A DNA stretch of 64,000 bases from Cynocephalus volans (lineage: Eukaryota; Chordata; Mammalia; Dermoptera; Cynocephalidae). The DNA lies in NCBI RefSeq assembly GCF_027409185.1, contig NC_084472.1:92458427-92522426 (forward strand), written 5' to 3'. Below are positions 45,250 to 57,349 of the stretch, in pieces (within the stretch, counting starts at the first letter, position 1; every line of letters begins with the position of its first letter). The notes beneath the pieces were generated by a model that was given only the letters and a program-made list of their open reading frames with translations, did not search any database and had not been told where the DNA came from. The translations under genes were made by a program, and so were the position numbers.

Positions 45250-46190
45250 CTGAGCTAAAAGCAGTTGCAACAATGCTTAGCTCCAGGTGCAGTTGCTTGG
45301 AGATGTTGTGGAGCTGAGATCCTGGGCTTTGGTTCTCATGAACTTAATTTGGCATCTAGGTCTTGGGGTGTAGGAAGCTTCAACTCTTTGTGGCTGGGTT
45401 GGATGAAGATTGCCCACAGTGCCAGGATCTGTGACTCTGAGGCCTCCCCCACCCCTGGCAGCCCAGGCTCTGTGGCCTGGGTTGCAACCATGACTGTAAA
45501 TCTGGGAGATCAGGACCACAGCACTGACCTGACACAGGGGGAAAGTGGGAGGTGTGGTGCCAGGGGTTCCAGGTCACTCAATCGGCTAGGGTTTACATCC
45601 GTGAAGACTGTGAGTGTTTTCAGCAGCAAAGGTTGTGTGGATTTGGGACAGTGGAGATGTTGAGCCTAATGAGGTTCTCTGCAGTAATGGCCGCTGTGAT
45701 TCTCCTGCTCTTTTTTCTTCCATTGTAAATTCCTCATGGTGCTGAGCTCTGCTGGTCTGGAGGATGGGGAAATGCAAGTAAAATTATACTGTTTTCCCTA
45801 CACTTTTATTTGTGATTATTCTGGTTTTACTTCTTCGCTGGTTTGCTGCAGCTTCTTAAGTGGACTCCAGAGCTCTCACAGACCTATGTTCATGTGTGAA
45901 TAATTGCTAAATCATTGTTTTTGTAGGGGTATGGGGCATTATTTTTCATCTTATTACTTTTAACCTATGTAAATGTTTACATTTATAATGGGGTTTTTTT
46001 TGTAGACAACACATAAGTAGAACCGAATTGTAATCTAATTTATAATTTCTGCTTTTTAATTGGAGTATTTAAATACCGTGCTACCTTTATGTTTTCTATA
46101 TTTTCCATTTCTTCTTTCTCTTTTTTCCCTGTTGTTTGTTCTCCTTTGTTTTAGATTAATTAACTATTATTATCAACAGAGTAGTATTTT
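45145..46190 (-). repeat. Antisense L1 5' leader, then antisense ORF2 scrap
   Basis: 'ggaggcctcccccacccctggcag'-type text and 'ttcgctggtttgctgcagcttcttaagtggactcc' are antisense L1 5' UTR. From about 45970 ('gtttttttttgtagacaacac', 'ttttaattggagtatttaaa') the wording changes to antisense ORF2 endonuclease region of another L1 piece. Overlapping frames on both strands (up to 132 codons, 45265-45663) come from this GC-richer leader and carry no protein domain. Confidence 0.65.
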
Positions 46191-46216
46191 AAGAAGGAAA
46201 TAGAAATACTAAAAGG

Positions 46217-47860
46217 AATGACTTTAGCAAGATAGCTGACTGTCTCTACCAGAAAGACAGACAAAACAACAACCAATCAACTACATTTGACAAAAATTAC
46301 TAAAGGAGAGTGTCGGAATAAATCAAAGGAGTAACTGAAACTCTGGTAAGCAGAGAAACTCAGGATATACATATAGAGAAAAGAAAAAACATTCAGCCTT
46401 CACCACCCAGTCCTCCAGCCAGGGTCAACTGGGAACTAGGAGGAACTTCTCTTTGCAGGGAAAAGCTAAGCAGGAGGATCCCAGCAGCGCCCATCAATAC
46501 CTTGGATACCTACAGTCCTCATCACTGTCGACCTCTGTAGCCCCCACAGGCAGTAAGCCTAGCAGAGGGAGCTGCCTGGAGTCCATACAGTTGTACTCAC
46601 CCCAGAGAAAGGGTCTACAGAATGCCCCACCCTCTGTGGCTTGGAAAATTACTATGCTACACCATCTTGAACCTGGAACTAATGCTAGAGTGTGTTTTGC
46701 CCCAGGGGCAAGTAGCCATGACACTTTTTTATCCCAGAGGCTAAGTTGTCACCAAACCACCCCTGCCTGGTGGACCAACATCCCTAAGCCAAACTGCAAG
46801 CAGTGTTACATTCCACCCTGTGCTGCCAAGTGGCTGTGGAGCCTCTTCATTTACTCCCAGTTACAGCTGTGACCCCACTTTCAGGACAGAACTGAAGCTA
46901 CGCACTTCCTCCTAGTAAATCAGTGCCTTGATGGAGCTGCTCCACCTACTCCTCCCAGTTGCTGCTGCACACTGCTTCTATAGGCCTGAACTGAAGTTGC
47001 ACAATGGAACCTGTGGAACTTCTCCAAATATCCCATCAAGTTACTGCTGCACCTGCTCCCATGTGCCCAAGTCGAAGCAATGACTGGTATCCTGGGGTAA
47101 TGGTGCTTTGGTCACCTGGAGCAATCACACCTCTGGATCTGAGCTGAAGAAGCTTATCATTCCCTGGGGAATTGGTGCTTTGACTGAGAAGCTGCTCTGC
47201 CAGGCTGACTTGCTATGCATCCCAGGCTGAGCTGACATAGTATCCTGCATCCCAAGCTGAGTTGTTGAGTTGAACCATCCCACCATACAGGCCAAAGAGC
47301 TCCACAATTCTGCTTACCTAAATCTGGTCTATACCCCTAGAGCCCAAGCTGCTGAGACACCCTTTCTCTAGAGAGAGCAATCAGGGCTGTGCTGTTCCCT
47401 GACCCCCGGGGCCCAAATGACAACTGTGCATCACCACTCGGCCATAAAAAAGAATGGAATTCTGCCATTCACAGCAACATGGATGAGCTTGGAGGAAATT
47501 ATTTTAAGTGAAATAAACCCAGCACAGAAAGAGAAATCCCATATGTCCTCACTCAGAGGTGGGGGCAAAGAAAGAAAGAGAAAAAGAAATAGAACTATGG
47601 CAATAATATGTTGAGCTTTCAGAAGGAAAGAACAGAATTGTTGTTACTAGAGGTGGGAAAGGGGGAGGGGTGGGGATTTAACACGAAGTTGGTTAATGGA
47701 CACAAAGAATGATTACATTTTATAATGATGAATATGCTAATTATCCTGATTGATCATCACATATGGTACACAAGTATTGATAGTCAACTATGTACCCCAC
47801 AAATATGTATAATCAATTATGTTTCAATAAAAAATAAAAATTAAAAAAAGAAATTTAAAA
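46217..47860 (+). mobile_element. Sense L1 with leader fused to 3' end (internal deletion)
   Basis: It starts as an L1 leader ('agcaagatagctgactgtctctaccag'), continues through GC-rich leader to about 47400, then jumps straight to the ORF2 C-terminal codons ('ggccataaaaaagaatggaattctgcc', 47440-47470). A 3' UTR and an A-rich tail near 47826-47860 follow. ORF1 and nearly all of ORF2 are missing. The 139-codon frame at 46453-46872 lies in the leader and is not a known protein. Confidence 0.8.
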
Positions 47861-50735
47861 ATTTCTTAAAACAAATGAAAATAGAAACACAACATACCAA
47901 AACCTATGGAATACTGTCAAAACTGAGTAGAAACTTTACAGCAATAAATGCCTCCACCAAAAAGGAGAAAGATTTCAAATGAACATCCTAATGATACTAA
48001 GACTCAAATAAATAAAATCAGAGGTGAAAAAAAGCACATTGCAACTGATCCTACAGAAATACAAAGGATCATTAGAAATTATTATGAACAATGTTAAGTC
48101 AATAAATTTGGAAAACCCAGAATGAATAAATAAATTCTTGGACAAAAACAACCTACCTAAATTAAATCAAAAAGAAACAGAAAACCTGAACAGACCACTT
48201 ACAAGTAACAAAAATAAAGCAGTAATAAAGTCTTCCAATAAAGAAAAGCCAAAGACCTAATGGCTTCACTGCTGAATTCTACCAAACTTTTAAAGGAAAA
48301 CTTACACCAATTTTTCTCAAACTCTTCCAGAAAATTGATAAGGACAAAATTATTTCATATCAGACAAGGACAAAACAACAACAAAAAAGAAAACTATAAG
48401 CCAGTATTCCTGTTAGATACAAAAAAATTTCTAGCAAAACACCAGCAAAGCAAATTCAGCAACAAATTAAAAACATCACTCACCATGTTCAAGTGGAATT
48501 TATCCCAGGGGTGCAAGAATAGTTCAATATATGCAAATTAGGCAAGACAAAAGACAAAATAAATAAAATAATAAAAGGCATCTAAATTGGAAAAGAGGAA
48601 GTCAAAATGTCCCTGTCTGCAGATAACATTGATCTTATATATGGGAAATCCTGAAAGCTCCACCAAAAAAACTCTTAGAACTGATAAATAAATTCAGTAA
48701 ATTTGGAAGATACAAGATCAACATACAAAAATCAGTATCATTTCTATACACCAATAATGAACTAGCTAAAAGAGAAATCAAGAAACAATCATCTACAATA
48801 ACTACAAAAAAAACCCAAAAAACAAAAAACAAAAAAACAAAAAAACACCTCAGTAAGTTTAACTAAAGAGGTGAAAGATCTCTACAAGGAAAATTATAAA
48901 ACACTAATAAAAAAAATTTAAGAGAACATGAAAAAATGTAAATACATACCAAGTTTGTAGATTGGAAGAATTAATATTGTGAAAATGATCTTACTACGAA
49001 AAGAAGTCTACAGATTCAATGCAATCCATATCAAAATACCAATGTCACTCTTCACAGAAATAGAAAAACAATTCTAAAATTTTTAGAATTTTAGACTAAA
49101 CACAACAGACTCCAAACAGGCAAAGCTATCCTGAGGAAAAAAGGAACAAAGTTAGAGGCATTGCACTTCTTGACTTCAAAATATATTACAAAGCTATTAT
49201 AACTAAAACAACATGGTATTGTCATAAAGACAAACACATAGACCAATGGAACAGAGAAAAAACAGAAATGATGTCATTTATTTACAGCTAACTGATTTTT
49301 GACAAAGGTGCTAAGAATATTCATTGGGGAAAGAATAGTGTGTTCCATAAATGGTGCTGTGAAAACTGGATATCCATATGCAGAAGAATAAGACCTCTAC
49401 CTCTCACCATATACAAAAATCAACTCAAAGTGGATTAAAGCCTTAAATGTAGACCTGAAACCATGAAACTATTCAAAGAAAACATAGAAGAAATGCTTCA
49501 CAACATTGGTCTGGCAAAGACTTTATGGGGAAGACCTCAAAAGCATAGGTAACAAAAGCAAAAAAACAGATAAATGGGACTACATCAAACTAAAAAGTTT
49601 CTGCACAGCAGAAGAAACAATCAACAGAGTAAAGAGGCAATCTGAAGAATGGGAGAAAATATTCAGAAACTATTCTTCTGACAAGGGATTAATATCTAGA
49701 ACATAGAAGGAACTCAAGAAATCCAACAGCAAAAAATACAAATAATCCAATTAAAAATAAGCAGTAAGTTGAATAGACATTTCTCAAAAGGAGAAATAAA
49801 ATGGCCAACAAGGCATACAAAATGTGCTCAACATCACTAGTTATTAGGGAAATGCAGATCAAAAGTACAATGAGATATTATCTCACTTCAGTTAGAATGG
49901 GTGTTATCAAAAGATGAAAAATAACAAATGCTGGTGAGGATGTGGAGAAAAGGAAAACCCTTTACACTATTGATGGTAATGTAAATTAGTACAGCCATTA
50001 TGGAAAATAGTTGGAGGTTCTTTGTTAAACTAAAAAGAAAACTGCCATGACTCAACAATCTCAATACTGGGTATATATCCAAAGGAAAGAGAATTAGTAT
50101 ATTGAAGAGATATCTGTACTACCATGTTTATTGCAGCACTATTCACAATATTCAGGATATGGAATTAACCTCAGTGCCCATCAGCAGATGGATGAATAAA
50201 GAAAATGTGGAACATATACACAATAGAATAGTATTCAGCTATTAAAAAAGAATGAAATCCTGTCATTTCCAGCAATGTGGAAGCTTGGAAGACATTGTGT
50301 TAAGTGAAATAAACCAGGAACAGAAAGACAAATACTGCATGTTCTTACTCATGTGTGGAAGCTAAGAATGTTGCTCACATGGAAGCAGACAGTAGAATGG
50401 TGGTTACCAGAGGCTGGGAAAGTAGAGGAGTGGGGGGGATAATAAAAGGTTGGTTAACAAGTACAAAATTATAGCTAGACAGAAAGAATAAAATGTAGTG
50501 ATTTGTAGCACTGTGGGTTGGCTATAATGAACAATAACTTATTAGATACTTTCAACTAGCTGGAAGAGAGGATTTTGAATGTTCTCAACACAAAGAAATG
50601 ATACATGTTTGAGGTGATGGATATGTTGATTGATCTGATTTGATCATTACAGATTGTAAACATGTATGGCTATATCACACAGTATCCCGTAAATATGTAC
50701 AGTTATAATGTATCAGTTGAATTTTTTTTTTTAAA
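47861..50735 (+). pseudogene. Sense L1, ORF2 and 3' UTR, 5' truncated
   Basis: It begins in the middle of ORF2 ('ttcttaaaacaaatgaaaatagaaacacaac') and keeps reverse-transcriptase landmarks ('caagtggaatttatcccagggg' near 48490; 'ctgtctgcagataacattgatc' near 48613, where FADD has become SADN). The cysteine region appears near 49920 and the C-terminus near 50260. The 3' UTR ends 'taaatatgtacagttataatg' before a T-run at 50722. Many frameshifts and deletions; the longest open piece is 66 codons (49506-49706). Confidence 0.85.
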
Positions 50736-52178
50736 GGAAAAGCCCCCATACTATTTGGTGTTTAGGTCCCAGGGGGCTAATTGTTTTTGCAGAAACCTTC
50801 TCTCTCCCCTTGATTGCCATAACACTAGCAGCTGCAGGAAAAAATATGGTCCACCAGTGGACCTATAACATCTATCCTGAACTGGCTACCCACCCCTCTT
50901 CAGGAAAGAGTCAGCACCGAGCTCATCGTAACTCCCATTCCCTATTAGTCCATTCACCCAAGAAACCAAGTCCCCACAGCATCCATCATCACTCAGGTCC
51001 TTAACCTTGTGCTATCTGTATGTCTACTAATTTGTCTTGATTTCCATAACTCTCTGTACCTTCTTAAACATAAGTCCTGTCATTTTTTAGGATATACTCT
51101 GGACTGTCCCTTCATCTTCTTGCTATAACTGAAACCTGGTTATCCCTTAAAAAATATTACTTCCCAGGTGCTCTTTAAGTGAGGTGTTCCAGGTCCTTCA
51201 GGGCCATCGGTGGGGTAAGCATTTTTCATCCCTGATTTATACCTTCATGCAATTGCATTCTCATACATTGCTTTTTGCCTACTACTGTAGATGAATACCC
51301 ACTACTCCTGTGAAAGCCGGTCTCTCCATGTGTGCAGACTTTATCCCCTACCCCTTATAAAAGGATATCACACCAGCAATTTTCCTTCCTTTCTCTTCTC
51401 TTCAACATTTTTTTCTCTTTCTACAGGAACATTCTCTTTGTCACACCAACAAGCAACATTCTCATCTGTCATACCAATTGCAGAGGGGAAAAAAATCCTT
51501 ATCTTGATACTACTTTTCCCACCAGCCACCACCCCATTTTCTTACTCTTCTTTATAGTGAAGGTATGTGTATTTTACAAGTTTCTATACTTGCTTTTTCC
51601 AGTTGCTGTTCCCCTTCTCTCCTAACATCCCCTTTCTTTTGGTAATTTTTGTGTATCTTCTTTCCACCATGCATAAAAGCAACAGCCCAAGAAACTCCTC
51701 TATGCCTTATATCCAGTTTCACAATTTGTTTACATTTTGTTTTAGTCACTTTATTCTCTCTCTCTCTCTCTACCTATTTATCTATCCATCCATACATACA
51801 TACATACATACACATGTTTTGTTTTTCTTAAGTCATCTGAGAGTGAATTGGAGACACTATGCCTCTTACCCCTAAACACTTTCGTATGTATTTCCTAAGA
51901 ACAAATATATTCTCTTTCATAACCACAGTAAAGTTTTCAAAATTAGAAAACTATTGATACAATATTATCATTCAATACATAGTCTATATTCAAATTTTGT
52001 CAATTGTCTCAATGCAAACAAGGATCAGACATAGCACTTAATTATTATGTCCCTTTAGTAGTGATAAAACCGTTACTCAGGCTTTCTTTGTCTTTGACTT
52101 TGAAAGCATCCTAGATGCGCTCATACTAGGCACTTTTTCCTATCGTTCTACTGAAACAACTCTCCTTAGCATGAGCAG
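50736..52178 (+). repeat. L2 remnant, 5' (endonuclease) part and unassigned flank
   Basis: 'gatatactctggactgtcccttcatcttcttgctataactgaaacctggttatccc' (about 51090-51150) matches the L2 ORF2 endonuclease wording (alternative-element text for 'ALTETWL'). The pyrimidine-rich sequence to about 51700 is consistent with L2 but worn. The first 300 bases and the 51750-52178 part, which includes (TC)n and (CATA)n runs near 51757-51812, are not assigned. Confidence 0.5.
52174..52178. repeat. 5-bp target-site duplication of LTR (left)
   Basis: 'agcag' precedes the LTR and recurs at 52642-52646. Five bases is the usual MaLR duplication length. Confidence 0.6.
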
Positions 52179-52371
52179 TGAATTAGTCTGTTTTTGTGTT
52201 GCTATAACAGAATACCTGAGACTGGGTAACTTATTTTTTTAAAAAAAATGTTTATTTGACTCACAATTCTGGAGCAGTCGCACCTGGCAAGGGCCTTAGG
52301 CTACTACCACTCATGGCAAAAAATGGAAGGGGACCCTGCGTGTGCAAGAGATCATATGGTGAAAAAAGAAG

Positions 52372-52406
<35 letters not shown>

Positions 52407-52641
52407 GGAAGTGCCAGGCTCTTTTAAATAACCACTCTTGGAGGAACCTGCTCTTGCAGGAATTAATCCATTTCTACAAGAGCTTACTCACTCCCCAGGG
52501 AGGCATTAGTCTATTCATGAGGCATCTGCCCTCGTGACACAAACATCTCTCAGTAGACCCCACCTCCCAACACTGCCACATTGGGGTCATATTTCATGAT
52601 GAGTTTTTGTGGGGGCAAACCACATCCAAACTATGGCCACC
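52179..52641 (-). mobile_element. MaLR LTR (MST/THE1-like), antisense, inside L2
   Basis: It begins 'tgaattagtctgtttttgtgttgc' and 'tacctgagactgggtaac', the antisense MST/THE1 start. Further on are 'ctcacaattctgg', a (GA)n run at 52375-52403, 'cctcgtgacacaaacatc', 'ccacctcccaacactgccacattgggg' and the end 'ccacatccaaactatggcc'. L2 text lies on both sides. Confidence 0.85.
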
Positions 52642-53790
52642 AGCAGCCTCAACAGTATTAATTCTAATGATCAATTCTCCATCTCCTCCAACAGCAGCAT
52701 TTGAGGCAGCTGATCACTTCATCCTCTTTGATTCGAGCTAATCGTCTATGAGGACCCCACAACCTTTGGGTATTCCTTCCATCTCCCTGGCCTCTGCTCA
52801 GCTTTCTTGGCTGGGTCCTCCTCTGCTCGCTCACCTCTTAAACGTGGCTGGCCCTGAGGGCTCAGTTCTCTTTACCTACACTTGCTTCTTAAGTGATCTC
52901 ACACTGACTTACTGGCTTCCAATACGGTCTACATGCTAATCACTTCCAAACACGTATTTCCAGCTGAGAAGTCCCTCACACACTCAGCCTTGAGTATCTA
53001 ACTGCTTACTTGACATCTCATCAGTGCTGAAGCCATTCTTGTAAGGTAGTAGTGACAGCCAGCCAGCCAATTCCATTATTCACTTTTCACACTGGATCTT
53101 TCTGCTTCACTTATTTCTATTCACCGATTTCTCTGTTTTAAAACTTGAGTTCTTTGCTGTTTGCTATAATCCTGTTTTCGTTTTCCTTCTGTTTCTCTCA
53201 GATACTACTCTTTTTCTCAGTAGCTTTCGGGTCTCCATGTGACTTCCAATTCCTGCCTTCCCTACCCGTTTTGTCCTTAACCACCTTTTCTTCTCTTTCA
53301 ACACTTTGAGTAATTTCAATGGGAATTTCTACCATCCACCAATTTTATATTCTCCATTATCCAAATATTTTTCTCTAGCCTCCGTCTTTCCTCTGAGCAA
53401 TAAACTTGTACATCCAAATGCCTGGTTGAGAGTTAAACAGCTACAGGGAAAAATGCCCAAAACTTATTTTTTCTCACCAGCCTCTTAATTCCTCCTTCAT
53501 CTCCTATATTGGTAAATTTTGTCTTATGTATACATAGTCACTCAAGCAAGAAATTATAGAGCCATCCGAAAGTTTTCCTTATCCCCTGCATCCAGTTAGT
53601 TACCAAGTTTGGTTGATTCTACCTCATCAAAATTTCATATTTCACCCTCTTTTTCTATACACCACAGTACTTTAAACTAGGCTCCTACCATTGTAATAAG
53701 TCTATGGGACAATAGTCTATTCATTCTGCTTCCTGTTTTGAAAACTCTACAAATTGCTGCTAAAATAAATCCAGAATATGTTGGAAACAG
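52642..53790 (+). repeat. L2 remnant, 3' part
   Basis: 'catttgaggcagctgatcac', 'gggctcagttctctttacctacactt', 'gatctcacactgacttactgg', 'aatacggtctacatgctaatcacttcc' and 'gtatctaactgcttacttgacatctc' are the L2 reverse-transcriptase region. 'gcatccagttagttaccaagtttggttgattctacctc' and 'ctaccattgtaataagtctatggg' are further 3'. A middle piece near 53040-53400 is less clear. It is ancient and non-coding now. Confidence 0.75.
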
Positions 53791-53992
53791 TTTTATCAAC
53801 AAAGCTAGTCTACAAAATCATTTACTATCGAGTATGCTTTTATTTTAATGCCACATTATTATTTTATTACAAAAAATAATAAATGTCTTTTAATTTAAAT
53901 ATAGATAGTTTAGGAAATTTTAAATTTCCATTCTTCATATTACTAATAACAAATTTGCATTTAATTCTCTTTCACAAAATTGAGCAATTACA
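53791..53992. other. AT-rich non-coding, nothing recognised
   Basis: No feature supported. Confidence 0.5.
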
Positions 53993-54210
53993 AGGGTCTT
54001 CAAAAAGTTCATGGAAAGATTTGTATTATCTTTTTTTTTTTTTTTTTTTTTTTTGTGATCGCGCTCAGCCAGTGAGCACATTGGCCATCCCTATATAGGA
54101 TCCGAACCCGTGGCGGGAGCACTGCTGCGCTCCCAGCGCCGCGCTCTCTCGAGTGAACCACGGGGTCGGCCCCTAATTCCATTTTTTCACAAACTTTTGA
54201 AGTACACTTA
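53993..54210. mobile_element. Mariner-like MITE split by a SINE
   Basis: The left half 'agggtcttcaaaaagttcatggaaagatttgtattatc' (53993-54031) and the right half 'taattccattttttcacaaacttttgaagtac' (54174-54210) are inverted counterparts, as in the copy at 42308-42389. The SINE occupies 54032-54172. Confidence 0.75.
54032..54172 (-). mobile_element. Dimeric SINE (CYN-like), antisense, shortened 3' monomer
   Basis: A T-run (54032-54053) complements its A tail. 'gctcagccagtgagcacattggcc' and 'atataggatccgaacccgtgg' are complements of monomers 2 and 1, ending 'accacggggtcggccc'. The 3' monomer lacks its box B half compared with the other copies, so this copy has an internal deletion. A clear target-site duplication was not found. 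Confidence 0.85.
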
Positions 54211-54447
54211 TGTGCTAAAATATCTAATATTTGAATGTTTTTCAGAGAATTATTTTATTTAATTCTTAAGTAAATAATTTTATCATCTGTAAGCTACACT
54301 TATAGTTGTTTTAAATAAAAAATATAATTAAAATATAATTAGTATAACATGCTTCCTTTGAGAAAATAATGTAATTCTTTCAAGAAGGTTTCTTTGATAG
54401 CGTGAATAAAATAATTGAAATAATAAATTTCAAGAAACTAAACCCAA
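54211..54447. other. AT-rich non-coding, nothing recognised
   Basis: No feature supported. Confidence 0.5.
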
Positions 54448-55857
54448 AATGTGAAGTTTCTTTTTTTATTTTAATGTTTTACTTGTCCATATTTGTGGGG
54501 TGCAGTGTGTTGTTTCAGTACATGCATGTACTGCACAATGATTCACTTAGGATAGAGAGCATAGTTTTGTACTCATCAGTCCACCACTCTTCCTCCTGCA
54601 GGACTCCCTCCCCTCCTGGCCTCTGGGAACCTTTATTCTACTGACTACTTCTATGAGAACCACTTATTTTTTTTTCTTTTTCAAATTCCAGTTTCGAGTA
54701 AGATCATGTGGTATTTGTCTTTCTATGCCTGACTTACTTCACTTTACATGGCAGTTTCCAGTTCCACCCATGTTGCTGCAAATAATGGGATATAATTTTT
54801 TGCAGCTAAATAATATTCCATAATGTATATAAAACACAGTTTTATAATCCATTTATTCAATGATGGACATTTAGGTTGGTTATATATCCTGGCTATTGTG
54901 AATAGTGTTATGATGAACATGGGAATGCAGGTGATTTTTGATATATTGATATTATTTCTTCTGGCTTATACCCAGTAGTGGGACAGCTAGGTCATAAGGT
55001 AGGTCTATTTTTAGTTCTCTGAGTGACCTCCATACTGTTTTCCACAATGGAAATTTACATTCCCTCAAACAGTGTAAGGGAGTTTCTCTTTCTCCATATC
55101 CTCAACAGCATTTGTTATTTTCTGTCTTGTTGATAACAGCCATTGTGGAATGATATCTCATTAGTGGTTTTAATTGCATTTCCCTGATGACTGTGATGTT
55201 GAACATTTTTTCATGTGCCTGTTGGCCATTCATGTGTCTTCTTTTGAAAAATGTCTGTTCAGGTCCTTTGCCTATTTTTTAATTGAGTTATTTGGATGTT
55301 TTACTGTTAAGTTGTTTGAGTTCCTTATATGTTCTAGATGTTAGTCCCTTATCTAATGTGTAGTTTGCAAACACTTTCTCCCATTTTGTAGGTTTTCTCT
55401 TCAATTTGTTGATATTGTCCCTTGCTGTTCAGAAGCTTTTTAGCTTAATGTAGTACCGTTTGTGTATTTTGTATTTAGATGTTTGTGCCTTTGGAGTCTT
55501 GTTCAAAAAAGCACTGCTCACTCCCATTTCGTGTAGCATTTCCCCTATGTTTTCTACTTGTATGGTTCTTCATAGAAACATAGTTTTGGATTTTAAATTT
55601 AGGTCTTTGATCCATTTTTGAGTTGATTTTTGTGTCTGGTGAGAGGCAGGGGTATAGTTTCAATCTTCTGCTTGTAGAAATCCAGTTTTCCCAGCACCAC
55701 TTATTGAATTGACTGTCCTTTCCCCACTGCATATTCTTAGCACCTCTGTCAAAAATCAGTTGGCTGTTAAGTGTGTGGGACTGATTTGGGGGCTCTTTAT
55801 TCTGATCCATTAGTCTACTTGTCTGTTTTTATGCCAGTACCGTGATATTTTGGATAC
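54448..55857 (-). pseudogene. Large antisense L1, 3' UTR and ORF2 C-terminal part
   Basis: A T-rich start is followed by the 3' UTR complement ('tttgtggggtgcagtgtgttg', 'gcaggactccctcccctcctggcctctggg'), then antisense ORF2 C-terminus ('agtttccagttccacccatgttgc' onward). The minus-strand frame 55475-55810 keeps [21 protein letters not shown]. It is interrupted at 55858 by a MaLR LTR and resumes at 58068. Confidence 0.88.
55853..55857. repeat. 5-bp target-site duplication of LTR (left)
   Basis: 'gatac' here compares with 'gttac' at 58068-58072, one mismatch. Antisense L1 text reads through the joined site ('tttggttactataac'). Confidence 0.5.
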
Positions 55858-56116
55858 TGTATTAGTCCATTTCTATTGCTTATAACAAAATACCTGGAAC
55901 TGGGTAATTTATAAGAAAATGAAATTTATTGCTTGCAGTTTCAGAGGCTGGAAAGTCCAAGATCCAGGGAACACATCTGGTGAGGGTTTTCTTTGGTGGT
56001 GACTTTACAGTAATGCAGGGGTCTCACAAGGCAGAAAATGGCAGAGCAGAGACAGAGAAAGACTCTTCATGTGCTTTTCTTTTAATGCTCCCCAAACCAC
56101 ACCCCTGACCACCATT

Positions 56117-56131
56117 ATTACTGCATTCTCT
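56117..56131. repeat. Left 15-bp target-site duplication of young L1
   Basis: 'attactgcattctct', exactly repeated at 57897-57911. Confidence 0.95.
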
Positions 56132-56204
56132 TTTTTTTTTTTTTAAATTTTATTTTGTCGATATACATTGTAGCTGATTAATGCTCCCCATCACCAAAAC
56201 CTCC

Positions 56205-56310
56205 CTCCCTTCTCCCTCCCCCCCTCCCCCCCAACAATGTCCTTTCTGTTTGCTTGTTGTATCAACTTCAAATAATTGTGGTTGTTATATCTTCTTCCCT
56301 CCCCCCCCCA
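56205..56310 (-). other. G-rich (quadruplex-like) tract in L1 3' UTR
   Basis: On the plus strand C-runs 'ctccctcccccccctcccccccaac'-like (56205-56235) and a run of eight or more C near 56302-56310 occur; on the L1 sense strand these are several G-runs separated by one to three bases. G-rich tracts of this kind are a conserved L1 3' UTR feature able to form quadruplexes. Confidence 0.6.
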
Positions 56311-56482
56311 GTTTGTGTGTGTGTGTGTGTATGTGTGTGTGTGAATTTATATATTAATGTTTAGCTCCCTCCAATAAGTGAGAACATGTGGTATTTCTCT
56401 TTCTGTGCCTGACTTGTTTCACTTAATATAATTCTCTCAAGGTCCATCCATGTTGTTGCAAATGGCAGTATTTCATTCGTTT

Positions 56483-57349
56483 TTATAGCTGAGTAGTATT
56501 CCATGTGTAGATGTACCACATTTTCCGTATCCACTCATCTGATGATGGGCATTTGGGCTGGTTCCAACTCTTGGCTATTGTAAAGAGTGCTGCGATGAAC
56601 ATTGGGGAACAAGTATATCTTCGACTTGATGATTTCCATTCCTCTGGGTATATTCCCAACAGTGGGATGGCTGGGTCGTATGGTAGATCTATTTGCAATT
56701 GTTTAAGGAACCTCCATACCATTTTCCATAGAGGCTGCACCATTTTGCAGTCCCACCAACAATGTATGAGAGTTCCTTTTTCTCCGCAGCCTCGCCAGCA
56801 TTTATCGTTCATAGTCTTTTGGATTTTAGCCATCCTAACTGGGGTTAGATGGTATCTCAATGTGGTTTTGATTTGCATTTCCCGGATGCTGAGTGATGTT
56901 GAGCATTTTTTCATATGTCTGTTGGCCATTTGGATATCTTCCTTAGAGAAATGCCTACTTAGCTCTTTTGCCCATTTTTTAATTGGGTTGCTTGTTTTCT
57001 TCTTGTAAAGTTGTTTGAGTTCCTTATATATTCTGGATATTAATCCTTTGTCAGATGTATATTTTGCAAATATTTTCTCCCACTCTGTTGGTTGTCTTTT
57101 AACTCTTTTAATTGTTTCTTTTGCTGTGCAGAAGCTTTTTAGTTTGATATAATCCCATTTGTTTATTTTTCCTTTGGTTGCCCGTGCTTTTGGGGTCATA
57201 TTCATGAAGTCTGTGCCCAGTCCTATTTCCTGAAGTGTTTCCCCTATGTTTTCTTTAAGAAGTTTTATTGTCTCAGGGTGTATATTTAAATCCTTAATCC
57301 ATTTTGAGTTGATTTTAGTATACGGTGAGAGGTATGGATCTAGTTTCAT
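56483..57349 (-). pseudogene. L1 ORF2 C-terminal fragment, 288 codons open
   Basis: This is the post-polymerase part of ORF2p. It starts inside ORF2 at [20 protein letters not shown], continues through [39 protein letters not shown], the cysteine motif [15 protein letters not shown] (residues about 188-202) and [16 protein letters not shown]. It ends in [11 protein letters not shown], where a frameshift has replaced the normal end. Without the endonuclease and polymerase it has no activity of its own. The opposite-strand 165-codon frame (56511-57008) is its shadow. Confidence 0.92.

Noticed and set aside
45265..45663. 132-codon plus-strand open frame
   Set aside because: The sequence is GC-richer antisense L1 leader; overlapping frames occur on both strands and none has a domain.
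46453..46872. 139-codon plus-strand open frame
   Set aside because: It sits inside an L1 5' leader with no homology to ORF1 or any protein I know.
46190..47870. Target-site duplication around the mini-L1 ('aaggaaatagaaat' / 'aaagaaatttaaaaat')
   Set aside because: Both are low-complexity A-rich strings with several differences; not reliable.
56511..57008. 165-codon plus-strand open frame
   Set aside because: It lies exactly opposite the 288-codon L1 ORF2 frame and carries no domain; it is a shadow frame.
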